From the NCBI RefSeq assembly GCF_000425645.1, contig NZ_AUDV01000005.1:248001-312000 (forward strand): 64,000 nt of DNA. The letters run 5' to 3'. This document shows, piece by piece, positions 44,304-53,078 of the stretch. The first letter of the stretch is position 1, and the number at the start of each line of letters is the position of its first letter. The notes under the pieces were generated by a model. It saw nothing but the letters and a program-made list of their open reading frames with translations. It ran no database searches and was not told the DNA's origin. This stretch comes from Gaetbulibacter saemankumensis DSM 17032. GTDB taxonomy: Bacteria; Bacteroidota; Bacteroidia; Flavobacteriales; Flavobacteriaceae. The position numbers and the translations under genes were made by a program.

Positions 44304-45614
44304 TTACTCTACACGCTCGATTTTTGCCCCAATAGCTCGTAAGCGTTCGTCGATACGTTCGTAACCTCTATCAATTTGTTCTATATTCTGAATTATAGAT
44401 GTCCCTTTTGCGGATAATGCCGCAATTAATAAAGATACCCCTGCACGAATATCCGGCGAAGTCATAGTCATTGCCTTTAATGTCGATTTAAAATCATGCC
44501 CAATTACGGTAGCTCTATGTGGATCACAAAGAATAATTTTAGCCCCCATATCAATGAGCTTATCTACAAAAAACAAACGGCTTTCAAACATTTTTTGATG
44601 CACAAGAACACTACCTCTAGCTTGTGTTGCTACAACTAATATAATACTCAACAAATCTGGGGTAAAACCAGGCCAAGGCGCATCCGAAATGGTTAAAATA
44701 GAACCATCAATAAAACTTTGTATTTCGTAACCATTAGTATGTGCCGGAATATGAATATCATCACCTTGCTTTTCAACTGTAATTCCTAGTTTTCTAAACA
44801 CATTAGGAATAATTCCCAAATCATCCCAGGACACATTCTTGATTGTTAATTCACTTTTGGTCATGGCCGCTAGACCTATCCAGCTACCTATTTCAATCAT
44901 ATCAGGCAGCATGGTATGTTCGGTTCCCACTAAACTATCAACTCCATCAATGATTAACATATTAGAGCCTACGCCACTAATTTTAGCTCCCATTCTATTC
45001 AGCATCTTACACAATTGCTGTAAATAAGGTTCACAAGCAGCATTATAAATAGTAGTACGTCCTTCAGCTAAAACGGCTGCCATAACAATATTAGCGGTTC
45101 CTGTTACCGACGCCTCTTCGAGAAGCATATAGGCCCCCTTAAGTTTATCGGCCTCAACACCGTAAAATTGTTCTTCCTTACTGTATCGAAATTTAGCTCC
45201 TAAATTAATTAAACCTTCAAAGTGCGTATCTAATCGACGACGGCCAATTTTATCACCTCCAGGCTTTGGAATATACCCTTTACCAAAACGTGCTAATAAT
45301 GGTCCGACAATCATAATCGAGCCACGTAAACCTCGACCATCGACCTTAAATTCATCAGATTCTAAATATTCCAGATTTACTTCATTAGCCTGAAACGTAA
45401 AAGATCCCGAGCCAATCTTTTCAATTTTAACACCTAATTTTTTAAGTAACCCAATAAGCTTGTTTACATCAACAATATCAGGAATATTATTGATAGTTAC
45501 TTTTTCGGGAGTTAATAATACGGCACATAAAATTTGTAATGCTTCATTTTTGGCTCCTTGAGGTTGTATACTTCCTTTTAACTGGTGGCCACCTTCAATT
45601 TTAAATGTTCCCAT
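44304..45614 (-). CDS. murA: UDP-N-acetylglucosamine 1-carboxyvinyltransferase MurA, Cys to Asp active site
   Basis: 436 residues, complete. KGSIQPQGAKNEALQIL is the N-terminal substrate site. In the active loop GPLLARFGKGYIPKPGGDKIGRRRLDTH, the residue equal to E. coli Cys115 is Asp121. MurA joins PEP to UDP-GlcNAc, first step of peptidoglycan synthesis. The Cys to Asp change keeps activity and blocks fosfomycin adduct formation, as known in mycobacteria and chlamydia. It is downstream of the DUF4290 gene, 5 bp apart, in one operon. Confidence 0.95.
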   Translation of the reverse strand: MGTFKIEGGHQLKGSIQPQGAKNEALQILCAVLLTPEKVTINNIPDIVDVNKLIGLLKKLGVKIEKIGSGSFTFQANEVNLEYLESDEFKVDGRGLRGSIMIVGPLLARFGKGYIPKPGGDKIGRRRLDTHFEGLINLGAKFRYSKEEQFYGVEADKLKGAYMLLEEASVTGTANIVMAAVLAEGRTTIYNAACEPYLQQLCKMLNRMGAKISGVGSNMLIIDGVDSLVGTEHTMLPDMIEIGSWIGLAAMTKSELTIKNVSWDDLGIIPNVFRKLGITVEKQGDDIHIPAHTNGYEIQSFIDGSILTISDAPWPGFTPDLLSIILVVATQARGSVLVHQKMFESRLFFVDKLIDMGAKIILCDPHRATVIGHDFKSTLKAMTMTSPDIRAGVSLLIAALSAKGTSIIQNIEQIDRGYERIDERLRAIGAKIERVE

Positions 45615-45619
45615 AAATA

Positions 45620-46264
45620 CTAGAAGCGTTTTCTTTGGCGGTTAGAATTCTTTTTATGATGGCCTTTTTTATTACTTGAATATTTAGTTTTTGAGCGCAT
45701 TAAGCTAGTTGCATCAGATAAATCTTCTTCCGAATTTTTAAGATTTATTTTACCGCCAGATAATTCAAATAAATGATCGTAAATAACATCATCCTCAACC
45801 GTATCCTTGTTCCAATTTAGGAAACACTTTTTCATGTGATTGGCAATGGTATAGGTCAGCGCTTCTTTAAGTTCACCATCTTCCCATGTATTTGCCACAT
45901 CTATCATGGTTTTTATATTATTACCGTAAAAACGATACTTCGGAAAATTTTGCGGATACTTTAATGGTTCTGGACGTTCCTCCAACAATTCCTTGGTAGG
46001 CTTTTCATACGGCGAATCAACATCTAATTCAAAATTAGACATGATAAATAGCTGATCCCAAAGCTTATGCTGAAAATCTGGTACATCACGCAAGTGCGGT
46101 TGCATATTCCCCATTACCGCAATAATAGCTTTTGCTACTTTGTTGCGTTCTTCCTTTGATTCAAGCGTTTTAGCATGATTAATCATTTTTTGCATATGAC
46201 GCCCGTATTCAGGAATAATTAAATGCTCTCGCTCTGTATTATATTCTAAAGTATCTATTGTCAA
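45620..46264 (-). CDS. DUF4290 domain protein
   Basis: 214 residues. LEYNTEREHLIIPEYGRHMQKMI and the central KLWDQLFIMSNFELDVDSPYE are DUF4290 signatures. The tail is strongly basic (KKGHHKKNSNRQRKRF), suggesting nucleic acid or ribosome contact. It pairs with murA in many Bacteroidetes, and here is 5 bp upstream of it. Function unknown. Confidence 0.9.
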   Translation of the reverse strand: MTIDTLEYNTEREHLIIPEYGRHMQKMINHAKTLESKEERNKVAKAIIAVMGNMQPHLRDVPDFQHKLWDQLFIMSNFELDVDSPYEKPTKELLEERPEPLKYPQNFPKYRFYGNNIKTMIDVANTWEDGELKEALTYTIANHMKKCFLNWNKDTVEDDVIYDHLFELSGGKINLKNSEEDLSDATSLMRSKTKYSSNKKGHHKKNSNRQRKRF

Positions 46265-46330
46265 AACTTAATGTGTAGAGTTAATATAAATGCATGTAGT
46301 TGTTATGCATGTGCAAAATACAAAAAAAAA

Positions 46331-46630
46331 CTATAGGCTTATGACTCCTTCAATTTTTTCTGCAACTTCTTTATACTTTTCAATAACCAACTCGGGACTT
46401 TTCATTACTAAATTCACTGAAATACTGGTATACTTACCACTTTTAGATTCTTTAGTATCAATAACAGCTCCCATATTATCGAAAATATTTTCTAACGATT
46501 CCAGCTTATCTCTATTTGAAGGAATAATGAACTTATACAAATATTCGGTAGGCCATGACGACGTATCGTATAATTGGTCTCTTAGTTTCTTGTAAAATTC
46601 CTCAGAATTAGGTGTTGTACTCATAGTCAA
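46331..46630 (-). CDS. DUF493 family protein
   Basis: 99 residues of the YbeD/DUF493 type, a ferredoxin-like ACT-like fold: WPTEYLYKFIIPSNRDKLESLENIF then SKSGKYTSISVNLVMKSPELVIEKYKEVAEKIEGVISL. Role unknown; the family is linked to lipoate or RNA metabolism only by context in other bacteria. It lies upstream of DUF4290-murA on the same strand and may share the transcript. Confidence 0.9.
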   Translation of the reverse strand: MTMSTTPNSEEFYKKLRDQLYDTSSWPTEYLYKFIIPSNRDKLESLENIFDNMGAVIDTKESKSGKYTSISVNLVMKSPELVIEKYKEVAEKIEGVISL

Positions 46631-46803
46631 TTTTTAAAGTGCAAATATACATTTTCATATGGTTAAATACAGAATTTTAAAATTTTGATCTTTATGTAAA
46701 AAGCAATACCTGACCTTGATAAGTTCCAAGGTTTTTATTTATTGAGATTTGAATTTTTTTTATAACTGTTAAATTCCGAATTTTACATATAAATTGCAAT
46801 GAT

Positions 46804-47343
46804 TTGAGTTCAAAAAAAGTTGTTATTACGGGAGGTCCAGGCTCTGGAAAATCGACCTTAATAAATGAATTATTAAAACGTGGTTACCATTGTTTAGAAG
46901 AAATTTCCAGACAAGTAACTCTTGATGCCAAAAAACAAGGAATTGACCAACTATTTTTATCTCAACCATTACTTTTTAGCGAATTACTTTTAAAAGGCCG
47001 CCTAGAACAATTCGAATCGATTAATAAACTGCAGAATACGATCACATTCTTTGATCGTGGGATCCATGATGTATTAGCTTACATGGACTATATTGGTGAT
47101 ACATATCCCGACCATTTTAAACATACATGCCAAAACACGCAGTACGATGCGGTTTATATATTAAAACCTTGGAAAGCGATTTACAAACAAGATAACGAAC
47201 GTTACGAAACCTTTGATCAAGCTTTAAAAATTCATAATTCGCTTTTATCCACTTATCAGAATTATAACTATCGGTTAATTGATGTGCCTTTTGATTCTGT
47301 TGAAAACAGGGCTAATTTCATTTTAAAAACCATAAATAATTAG
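46804..47343 (+). CDS. small P-loop ATPase (AAA family)
   Basis: 179 residues. VVITGGPGSGKSTLINELLKRGYHCLEEISRQV carries the Walker A motif GGPGSGKS at residues 8-15, and TFFDRGIHDVLAYMDY the lid region with a Walker B-like Asp. It resembles small nucleoside-kinase-like AAA proteins; the substrate is unknown. Start TTG at 46804: the ATG five bases upstream leads at once to a stop. Its stop codon TAG overlaps the GTG start of recQ. Confidence 0.85.
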   Translation: MSSKKVVITGGPGSGKSTLINELLKRGYHCLEEISRQVTLDAKKQGIDQLFLSQPLLFSELLLKGRLEQFESINKLQNTITFFDRGIHDVLAYMDYIGDTYPDHFKHTCQNTQYDAVYILKPWKAIYKQDNERYETFDQALKIHNSLLSTYQNYNYRLIDVPFDSVENRANFILKTINN

Positions 47344-49244
47344 TGGAACACCCTATAAACATACTGGAACGTTACTGGCATCACACGGAATTCAGACCAA
47401 ATCAGGAAGCTATTATAGAGGCCGTGATTGAAGGTGAAGACACTTTTGTATTACTTCCTACAGGTGGAGGAAAATCTATATGCTTTCAAATTCCGGCATT
47501 AGTAAAACCAGGTATCTGTATTGTGGTTTCTCCCCTAATCGCTTTAATGAAAGATCAGGTACAGCAATTAAATAACAAGGGCATTAAAGCCATGGCTATC
47601 ACCAGTGGTTTAGGGTATAATCAGCTTGATAAACTTCTTGACAATTGTGTTTATGGTAATTACAAATTCTTATACCTGTCGCCCGAACGTTTGCAACAGG
47701 AACTCGTTCAGGATCGCATACGCTTAATGAATGTGAATTTAATTGCCGTAGATGAAGCTCATTGTATTTCACAATGGGGCAGCGATTTTAGACCTGCTTA
47801 TAAAAACATTCGCATATTACGCCAGTTACAACCGTCTGTTAATGTGGTTGCGCTGACCGCATCGGCCAAACCTGACGTTATAGATGATATTTTGAAAGAA
47901 CTGGATTTTATTCATCCTAAAATATTCAAACAATCGTTTTATCGTGAAAATTTAGCATATATGGTTTTCCATCAAGAAGACAAATATTATCGCTTGGAAA
48001 CTATATTAAAGAAAAACACGGCTTCCTCGATTATATATGTTAGAAATCGAAAATCGACTATAGATATATCAACCTTCCTTACCTCTAGAAATATTACTGC
48101 TACATTTTATCATGGAGGATTAAACAATGATCAAAAAGAGGCCAATATGCAGGCCTGGATTAACAACCAAAAACAAGTCATGGTAGCAACAAATGCTTTT
48201 GGAATGGGCATTGACAAACCAGATGTTAAAACAGTTATTCATTTAAATTTGCCCGAAAGCATAGAAAGTTATTTTCAGGAGGCTGGTCGTGCAGGTAGAA
48301 ATGGTAAAAAAGCGTTTGCTATAATTATTAAAAACAACAGTGATGAGTTATTGGTAAAAAACCAATTTCTGGATGTATTACCTACGGTTGATTTAGTGAA
48401 ACAAGTTTATAGAAAATTATGTAATTACTTTCAAATATCTTATGGTGAAGGTGCTTACCAAACTTTCGATTTCAACTTTAATACTTTTTGTAAGTCTTAC
48501 GATTTTAATCCCGTATTATCTTATAATGCTCTGTTACTTTTAGATAGAAATAGTGTTATTACGCTCTCCAAGCAATTTAAAAACAAAGTAACGGTTCAAT
48601 TTATTATTTCCACCCCTGCTCTATTTAATTATTTAGAAAGACATCAACATATTAATATTATTGTAAAATCAATTTTAAGGATGTATGGTGGTATTTTTGA
48701 CCACAGTACTAAGGTAGATTTAGGGAAAATCTCAGATAAATCTTCGGCTTCAGAAGCAAAAATTAAACAGGTGCTAATTCAATTGGAAAAAGACGAAATT
48801 ATATCATTAAATTTATCAAAAACAGATGCTCAGGTTACATTTATAGAGCCTCGAGAGGATGATAAAACAATTAACAGAATTGCATCTATTATAAAACAAC
48901 AAAATACTTTAAAGCAAGGGCAGGTTAAAGCTATGTTAGATTACATTAAAAATGACCAAGTTTGCAAAAGTGTGCAATTGTTGAGTTACTTTGGTGAAGA
49001 AAACTTAGAAGATTGTGGTATTTGCTCAGTTTGTATTAGTGATAAATTAAACAAATCACAACAAATAAATAGCTCTTTAAAAGAAGCGATTATGAATAAA
49101 CTTCAGGACAAAGATTTATCTTCACGCGAATTAATACAATCAATACGATGTTCAGATGAAGACCTAAAAGCCACTTTAAAACTATTATTAGAACACGACC
49201 TAATTAACATAACAGAAAAAAACACATATAAAATTAAGTCATAA
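47343..49244 (+). CDS. recQ: ATP-dependent DNA helicase RecQ
   Basis: 633 residues. Helicase motifs: FRPNQEAII (motif 0), LPTGGGKSICFQIPAL (I), DEAHCISQWGSDFRPAY (II and the RecQ aromatic loop) and QEAGRAGRNGKKA (VI). The RQC zinc site follows as Cys-x-...-CGICSVC (about residues 540-565). No HRDC domain is evident at the end. Start is GTG at 47343 within the stop of the previous gene. Confidence 0.94.
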   Translation: MEHPINILERYWHHTEFRPNQEAIIEAVIEGEDTFVLLPTGGGKSICFQIPALVKPGICIVVSPLIALMKDQVQQLNNKGIKAMAITSGLGYNQLDKLLDNCVYGNYKFLYLSPERLQQELVQDRIRLMNVNLIAVDEAHCISQWGSDFRPAYKNIRILRQLQPSVNVVALTASAKPDVIDDILKELDFIHPKIFKQSFYRENLAYMVFHQEDKYYRLETILKKNTASSIIYVRNRKSTIDISTFLTSRNITATFYHGGLNNDQKEANMQAWINNQKQVMVATNAFGMGIDKPDVKTVIHLNLPESIESYFQEAGRAGRNGKKAFAIIIKNNSDELLVKNQFLDVLPTVDLVKQVYRKLCNYFQISYGEGAYQTFDFNFNTFCKSYDFNPVLSYNALLLLDRNSVITLSKQFKNKVTVQFIISTPALFNYLERHQHINIIVKSILRMYGGIFDHSTKVDLGKISDKSSASEAKIKQVLIQLEKDEIISLNLSKTDAQVTFIEPREDDKTINRIASIIKQQNTLKQGQVKAMLDYIKNDQVCKSVQLLSYFGEENLEDCGICSVCISDKLNKSQQINSSLKEAIMNKLQDKDLSSRELIQSIRCSDEDLKATLKLLLEHDLINITEKNTYKIKS

Positions 49245-50192
49245 ATGAAAGATTTAAGAATCGTATTTATGGGTACCCCTGATTTTGCGGTTACCATATT
49301 ACAATCACTCGTAGAAAACAACTATAATATAGTGGGAGTAATTACAGCTCCAGACAAACCTGCTGGCCGCGGAAGGAAATTACACGAAAGTGCCGTTAAA
49401 CAATATGCTGCCTCACAGAAATTAAATATCCTACAACCAACCAATTTAAAAGACGAAACTTTTATTTCAGAATTAAAGGCTCTTCATGCTAATCTTCAAA
49501 TTGTGGTCGCTTTTAGAATGCTTCCTAAAGTAGTTTGGCAACTTCCCGAATACGGCACTTTTAATCTCCATGCCTCTTTATTACCTAATTACCGTGGTGC
49601 GGCACCTATCAATTGGGCTATTATAAATGGTGAACATAAAACAGGAGTATCTACTTTCTTCATCGATGACAAGATTGACACCGGAGATATGATATTACAA
49701 GAGGAAATAAACATTGACCCAAAAGAAAATGCCGGAAGCTTACATGACAAACTGATGCACTTAGGAAGCGAACTTGTGTTAAAAACGGTAAAATTAATTG
49801 AATCCGGAACGGTTAAAACAGTTCCCCAAATTGAAACTGCCGATATTAAAACCGCATACAAACTTAACAGAGATAATTGCAAAATAGATTGGAATGCTTC
49901 CATTGATACTATTTACAATTTAATTAGAGGCTTGAGCCCATATCCTGCCGCCTGGTGTTCTTTAATTAATGGAAATGATACTTTAGATATAAAAATTTAT
50001 AGCACTGAAAAAGAAATTGCAAATCATAATCTAGAAACAGGCACCGTTGTTACATCTAAAAAGGAATTAAAAGTTGCTATCAAGGAAGGTTACATTAATA
50101 TTATTCAAATAAAACTACCAGGCAAAAAATTAATGGACATACCAGCTCTTTTAAATGGATATTCTTTTAAAACCGATGCTAAAATGCTATAA
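49245..50192 (+). CDS. fmt: methionyl-tRNA formyltransferase
   Basis: 315 residues. FMGTPDFAV at the N-terminus, the catalytic loop HASLLPNYRGAAPINWAI with Asn-His-Asp geometry, and GLSPYPAAWC in the C-terminal tRNA-binding domain. It formylates initiator Met-tRNA using 10-formyl-THF, the product of Fhs at 42.6 kb. It begins 1 bp after recQ, so it is co-transcribed. Confidence 0.97.
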   Translation: MKDLRIVFMGTPDFAVTILQSLVENNYNIVGVITAPDKPAGRGRKLHESAVKQYAASQKLNILQPTNLKDETFISELKALHANLQIVVAFRMLPKVVWQLPEYGTFNLHASLLPNYRGAAPINWAIINGEHKTGVSTFFIDDKIDTGDMILQEEINIDPKENAGSLHDKLMHLGSELVLKTVKLIESGTVKTVPQIETADIKTAYKLNRDNCKIDWNASIDTIYNLIRGLSPYPAAWCSLINGNDTLDIKIYSTEKEIANHNLETGTVVTSKKELKVAIKEGYINIIQIKLPGKKLMDIPALLNGYSFKTDAKML

Positions 50193-50301
50193 ACCCTTAT
50201 TGATATTGGCATTAGCTATTAATCGACAAAAACAACACGCTTTATCAACAAAATAGATAAGTTATTAACAATACACGGCATTTCCCTTGCTATTACTTGC
50301 A

Positions 50302-50326
50302 TTATACGATAATCCGTATAAATTTG
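50302..50326 (+). promoter_or_regulatory. operator-like inverted repeat overlapping the -7 box of the HU gene
   Basis: TTATACG (50302-50308) and CGTATAA (50315-50321) are perfect 7-bp arms around ATAATC. The -7 box TAAATTTG (50319-50326) shares its first bases with the right arm, so binding there would repress. Confidence 0.5.
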
Positions 50327-50380
50327 TAGTAGTAATAAACAAAACGTTTAACCAATTAATTAATAATTAAATTTTATATT

Positions 50381-50653
50381 ATGAACAAAACAGATTTAAT
50401 CGACGCAATGGCAGAACATGCTGGAATTACTAAAGCAGCTGCCAAAAAAGCCTTAGAATGTGCACTAATCGAAATTGAAGGTGCATTACAAAAAGGAAAC
50501 AGAGTTTCTTTAGTAGGTTTTGGATCTTGGTCAGTTTCTAAAAGAGCTGCAAGAGAAGGTAGAAACCCACAAACAGGAGAAACTATCAAAATTAAAGCTA
50601 AAAAAGTTGTTAAGTTTAAAGCTGGTGCAGATTTATCTAATGCAATAAACTAA
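50381..50653 (+). CDS. HU family DNA-binding protein
   Basis: 90 residues of the bacterial HU fold: MNKTDLIDAMAEHAGITKAAAKKALECAL, FGSWSVSKRAAREGRNPQTGETI with the beta-arm and the minor-groove Pro in RNPQTG. It is a nucleoid protein. It stands alone between a dyad-bearing promoter and a strong terminator, in agreement with high and regulated expression. Confidence 0.95.
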   Translation: MNKTDLIDAMAEHAGITKAAAKKALECALIEIEGALQKGNRVSLVGFGSWSVSKRAAREGRNPQTGETIKIKAKKVVKFKAGADLSNAIN

Positions 50654-50676
50654 TATAACTTCCTTATTAATATTAG

Positions 50677-50710
50677 AAATACCTTCAGAATTCTGAAGGT
50701 ATTTTTTTTT
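50677..50710 (+). terminator. intrinsic terminator of the HU gene
   Basis: AAATACCTTCAGAA and TTCTGAAGGTATTT form a perfect 14-bp self-complementary stem, followed by a run of ten T. Confidence 0.9.
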
Positions 50711-50778
50711 ATAAATTGCTTAAACTATTGTTTATTTAATAAATAAATATTAGATTTAGTTAATAATTCCTCTAAAGT

Positions 50779-51339
50779 ATGATTACAATACAACCAAAAA
50801 AGGGAAATTTGTTAATCGCTGAACCGGCTATTATTGGCGATATATCTTTCAACAGATCTATTGTACTGCTTGCAGACCATTCTTCAGAAGGTTCTGTAGG
50901 ATTCATACTGAATAAACCATTAGAATATAATATAAACGATCTGGTTCCCGAAGTTGAAGCTTCATTTAGAGTATACAATGGAGGTCCTGTAGAACAGGAT
51001 AACTTATACTTTATTCATAAAGTACCTGATTTAATTCCTGATAGCGTAGAAATTTCATTAGGCGTTTATTGGGGAGGCGATTTTAATAAAGTGGCCGAAC
51101 TTATTGCAACCGGCAACATAAAAGAACACGATATTCGTTTCTTTTTAGGTTACTCTGGATGGGAATCGAATCAACTTGAGGATGAGTTAAAATCTAATTC
51201 CTGGGTGGTAACAGAAAACATCTATAAAAATCAAATTATAGAAAAAGATTACGAGTCTTTTTGGAAAGAAAAAATGCTTGAATTCGGTGACGAATACAGT
51301 ATTTGGTCTAATGCCCCTGAAAACCCAAATTACAATTAA
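50779..51339 (+). CDS. YqgE/AlgH family protein
   Basis: 186 residues of the UPF0301 fold: KGNLLIAEPAIIGDISFNRSIVLLADHSSEGSVGFILNKPL at the start, the GGPVEQDNLYFIHK loop, and GYSGWESNQLEDELKSNSWVV. Function is poorly known; AlgH is named from alginate regulation in Pseudomonas, which does not apply here. It overlaps the convergent aminotransferase gene by 4 bp. Confidence 0.93.
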   Translation: MITIQPKKGNLLIAEPAIIGDISFNRSIVLLADHSSEGSVGFILNKPLEYNINDLVPEVEASFRVYNGGPVEQDNLYFIHKVPDLIPDSVEISLGVYWGGDFNKVAELIATGNIKEHDIRFFLGYSGWESNQLEDELKSNSWVVTENIYKNQIIEKDYESFWKEKMLEFGDEYSIWSNAPENPNYN

Positions 51340-52178
51340 TTCAAACGTATTTTAATATTTATTTTCTGAAGTAGAATTTTAGAAATATCTGTTTTAAATG
51401 TTTTCTTTCTGTATTTGGTAACAGGAATTATTCCAGAAATAACATTAGTAATAAAAATTTCGTCAGCTTTCTGTAACTCAAAAGGAGAAATGGATGCTTC
51501 AACAAATTCATATTCAGGTAAACTTTTTACTAAATCTAAAATTTGTTTACGCATAACACCTTTTAAACAACCGTCACTCAAAGGCGCTGTTTTAATGATA
51601 TTGCCTTTTACCACAAACACATTTCCGTTTAAAGCTTCAACAACCTGCTTGTTCGTATTTAAAATAAGGCAATTGTTTAAATCGTTCTCTTTCGCATAAA
51701 TACTACCAACTACATTTAAGGCCTTATTGTTAGTCTTTAAAGTAGATAATAAACTTGGGGAAACATAAAAATCTTTAAACAAATCAATTTCATAAAAACC
51801 TTCATTAAAAAAATACAAATCGTCATCAATAGGTTTCACAGAAATATTATAGCCTACATCGTTACTATTTGGCAAATATAATCCACCTTCGTTTCTATGA
51901 ACCATTAGTTTTACTCGAGCCGAAGCACCGTTCAAATTATTTGCTTCTAAAGTATTCATTATCTGCTGCTCTAAAAACTCCATGGTAAAGAACATAGGAA
52001 TTTCCATTCGCATAATACGCATTGATGCCATTAATCTAAAATAGTGATCTTCCCAAAAAAGCAACTTACCATTCGTTACTTTAATAGTTTCAAAAAGTGC
52101 ATCACCATAGGCATACCCTCTATTTTTCGTTGATAATATATTGGTTTCAGCTAAGATATTTCCGTTATAATTTGTCAT
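51336..52178 (-). CDS. PLP-dependent aminotransferase class IV
   Basis: 280 residues. GYAYGDALFETIKVTNGKLLFWEDHYFRL is the class IV N-terminus, the PLP lysine lies in STLKTNNKALNVVGSIYAKE, and SISPFELQKADEIFITNVISGIIPV is the cofactor phosphate loop. The group includes branched-chain aminotransferases, D-amino acid transaminases and aminodeoxychorismate lyase (PabC). The length and short linker fit a PabC-like enzyme, but I do not call it firmly. Confidence 0.88.
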   Translation of the reverse strand: MTNYNGNILAETNILSTKNRGYAYGDALFETIKVTNGKLLFWEDHYFRLMASMRIMRMEIPMFFTMEFLEQQIMNTLEANNLNGASARVKLMVHRNEGGLYLPNSNDVGYNISVKPIDDDLYFFNEGFYEIDLFKDFYVSPSLLSTLKTNNKALNVVGSIYAKENDLNNCLILNTNKQVVEALNGNVFVVKGNIIKTAPLSDGCLKGVMRKQILDLVKSLPEYEFVEASISPFELQKADEIFITNVISGIIPVTKYRKKTFKTDISKILLQKINIKIRLN

Positions 52179-52186
52179 AAAAAAAT

Positions 52187-52216
52187 GTCCCGTTCTCTTT
52201 TTTTAGAAAACGGGAC
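52187..52216 (-). terminator. terminator of the START-like gene
   Basis: GTCCCGTT and AACGGGAC pair across a 14-nt loop; on the minus strand the hairpin is followed by ATTTTTTT, which reaches the ATG of the aminotransferase gene. The two minus-strand genes are thus separate units. Confidence 0.8.
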
Positions 52217-52244
52217 AAATATAATTCATTTCTACGATTTAGGC

Positions 52245-52634
52245 TTAAGCAGATCCTAATACTTGTTTTAAACTTCCAATTTGATTTTCCCAAAGCATTT
52301 TTACTTCATCAATTTCGTCTTCCTCCGCAAAATCGGTTACAATTAAAGATACATCTTTCGTGATTTCATCTACCTGAATTTTTATTTCAAAATAAGATGT
52401 TGTGTCTTCTTCATCATTAAGCCATCTAAATTTAACTCTTTCCCCACTTTTTTTACTTAATAATTTTGCTTGCTCTTCGCTATCGTCCCATATAAAAGTA
52501 AACAATTCGCCGCGAGAATTTACATTATCTGAAAACCACTCTGACAATCCAGAAGGTGTTGATATATATTGATATAATAGTTGAGGTGATGCATGGATTG
52601 TAAATTCCATATCAAATTTAATTTTATCTTCCAT
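52245..52634 (-). CDS. START-like (AHSA1-type) domain protein
   Basis: About 129 residues from ATG at 52634 (MEDKIKFDMEFTIHASPQLLYQYISTPSGLSEWF). SPQLLYQYISTPSGLSEWFSDNV and the WDDSEEQAKLL region are typical of the Bacteroidetes START-like family. Possible starts further upstream at 52643 and 52670 add residues with no family match. Likely a ligand-binding or chaperone-type helix-grip protein; function unknown. Confidence 0.9.
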   Translation of the reverse strand: MEDKIKFDMEFTIHASPQLLYQYISTPSGLSEWFSDNVNSRGELFTFIWDDSEEQAKLLSKKSGERVKFRWLNDEEDTTSYFEIKIQVDEITKDVSLIVTDFAEEDEIDEVKMLWENQIGSLKQVLGSA

Positions 52635-52721
52635 AAGTTCCATTAAAATTACACTGCCCAATATATACATTAATTAAGAAGTATGACAATAATTTTTAAT
52701 AATATTTTTTTCAAAAATATG

Positions 52722-52752
52722 TTTGTGCAGATGAATATTGTTTCTATATTTG
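52722..52752 (+). promoter_or_regulatory. promoter of tRNA-Met
   Basis: TTTG (52722-52725), a 19-bp spacer and TATATTTG (52745-52752) match the Bacteroidetes consensus closely, 12 bp before the tRNA. Confidence 0.8.
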
Positions 52753-52764
52753 CAGCCACAAAAC

Positions 52765-52838
52765 GGCGAGGTAGCTCAGCTGGTTAGAGCGTCGGATTCA
52801 TAACCCGGAGGTCGCGGGATCGTGCCCCGCTCTCGCTA
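52765..52838 (+). tRNA. tRNA-Met (CAT)
   Basis: Cloverleaf with D-arm GCTCAGCTGGTTAGAGC and anticodon loop TTCATAA (CAT). The acceptor pair is G1-U72, not the C1xA72 mismatch of bacterial initiators, so this is elongator Met (or a lysidine-type Ile-2, less likely). The T-loop reads ATCGTGC, with A54 and T58 where most tRNAs have T54 and A58. Confidence 0.93.
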
Positions 52839-52862
52839 CAAAATGCAATCATTTTAAAACTA

Positions 52863-52892
52863 ACGGTTTAACCTTTGTTAAACCGTTTTTTT
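52863..52892 (+). terminator. terminator of tRNA-Met
   Basis: ACGGTTTAAC (52863-52872) and GTTAAACCGT (52877-52886) form a 10-bp stem with CTTT loop and a T-run. Confidence 0.9.
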
Positions 52893-52923
52893 ATGTTTAC
52901 ATCTAAACAAATCCTTACATTTG

Positions 52924-52959
52924 CATACGAAAGTGAATACGAAACTGCATACGATTTGT
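52924..52959 (+). repeat. three tandem 12-bp direct repeats after tRNA-Met
   Basis: CATACGAAAGTG, AATACGAAACTG and CATACGATTTGT stand head to tail (12-bp period). The shared core is ATACGA. They lie 86 bp beyond the tRNA. Arm-type binding sites of a tyrosine recombinase look like this, but no integrase gene is in the window. The rest of the gap to 53079 has no visible gene. Confidence 0.5.
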
Positions 52960-53078
52960 CCCAAAAAAAGAATTACATTTATCTTTAGACTTTAAAACAC
53001 CAAATATGAGATATAAATTATCAGCGTAAATTCAATATTAACCTGTAACCATATTTCAGGAAGTGACAACATAACTAA

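Noticed and set aside
46281-46315. ATGCATGT direct repeats near the DUF4290 start
   Set aside because: Short, self-palindromic words in AT-rich DNA with no consistent spacing; likely chance.
46290-46595. 101-codon plus-strand frame over DUF493
   Set aside because: Antisense shadow of a recognised family on the minus strand.
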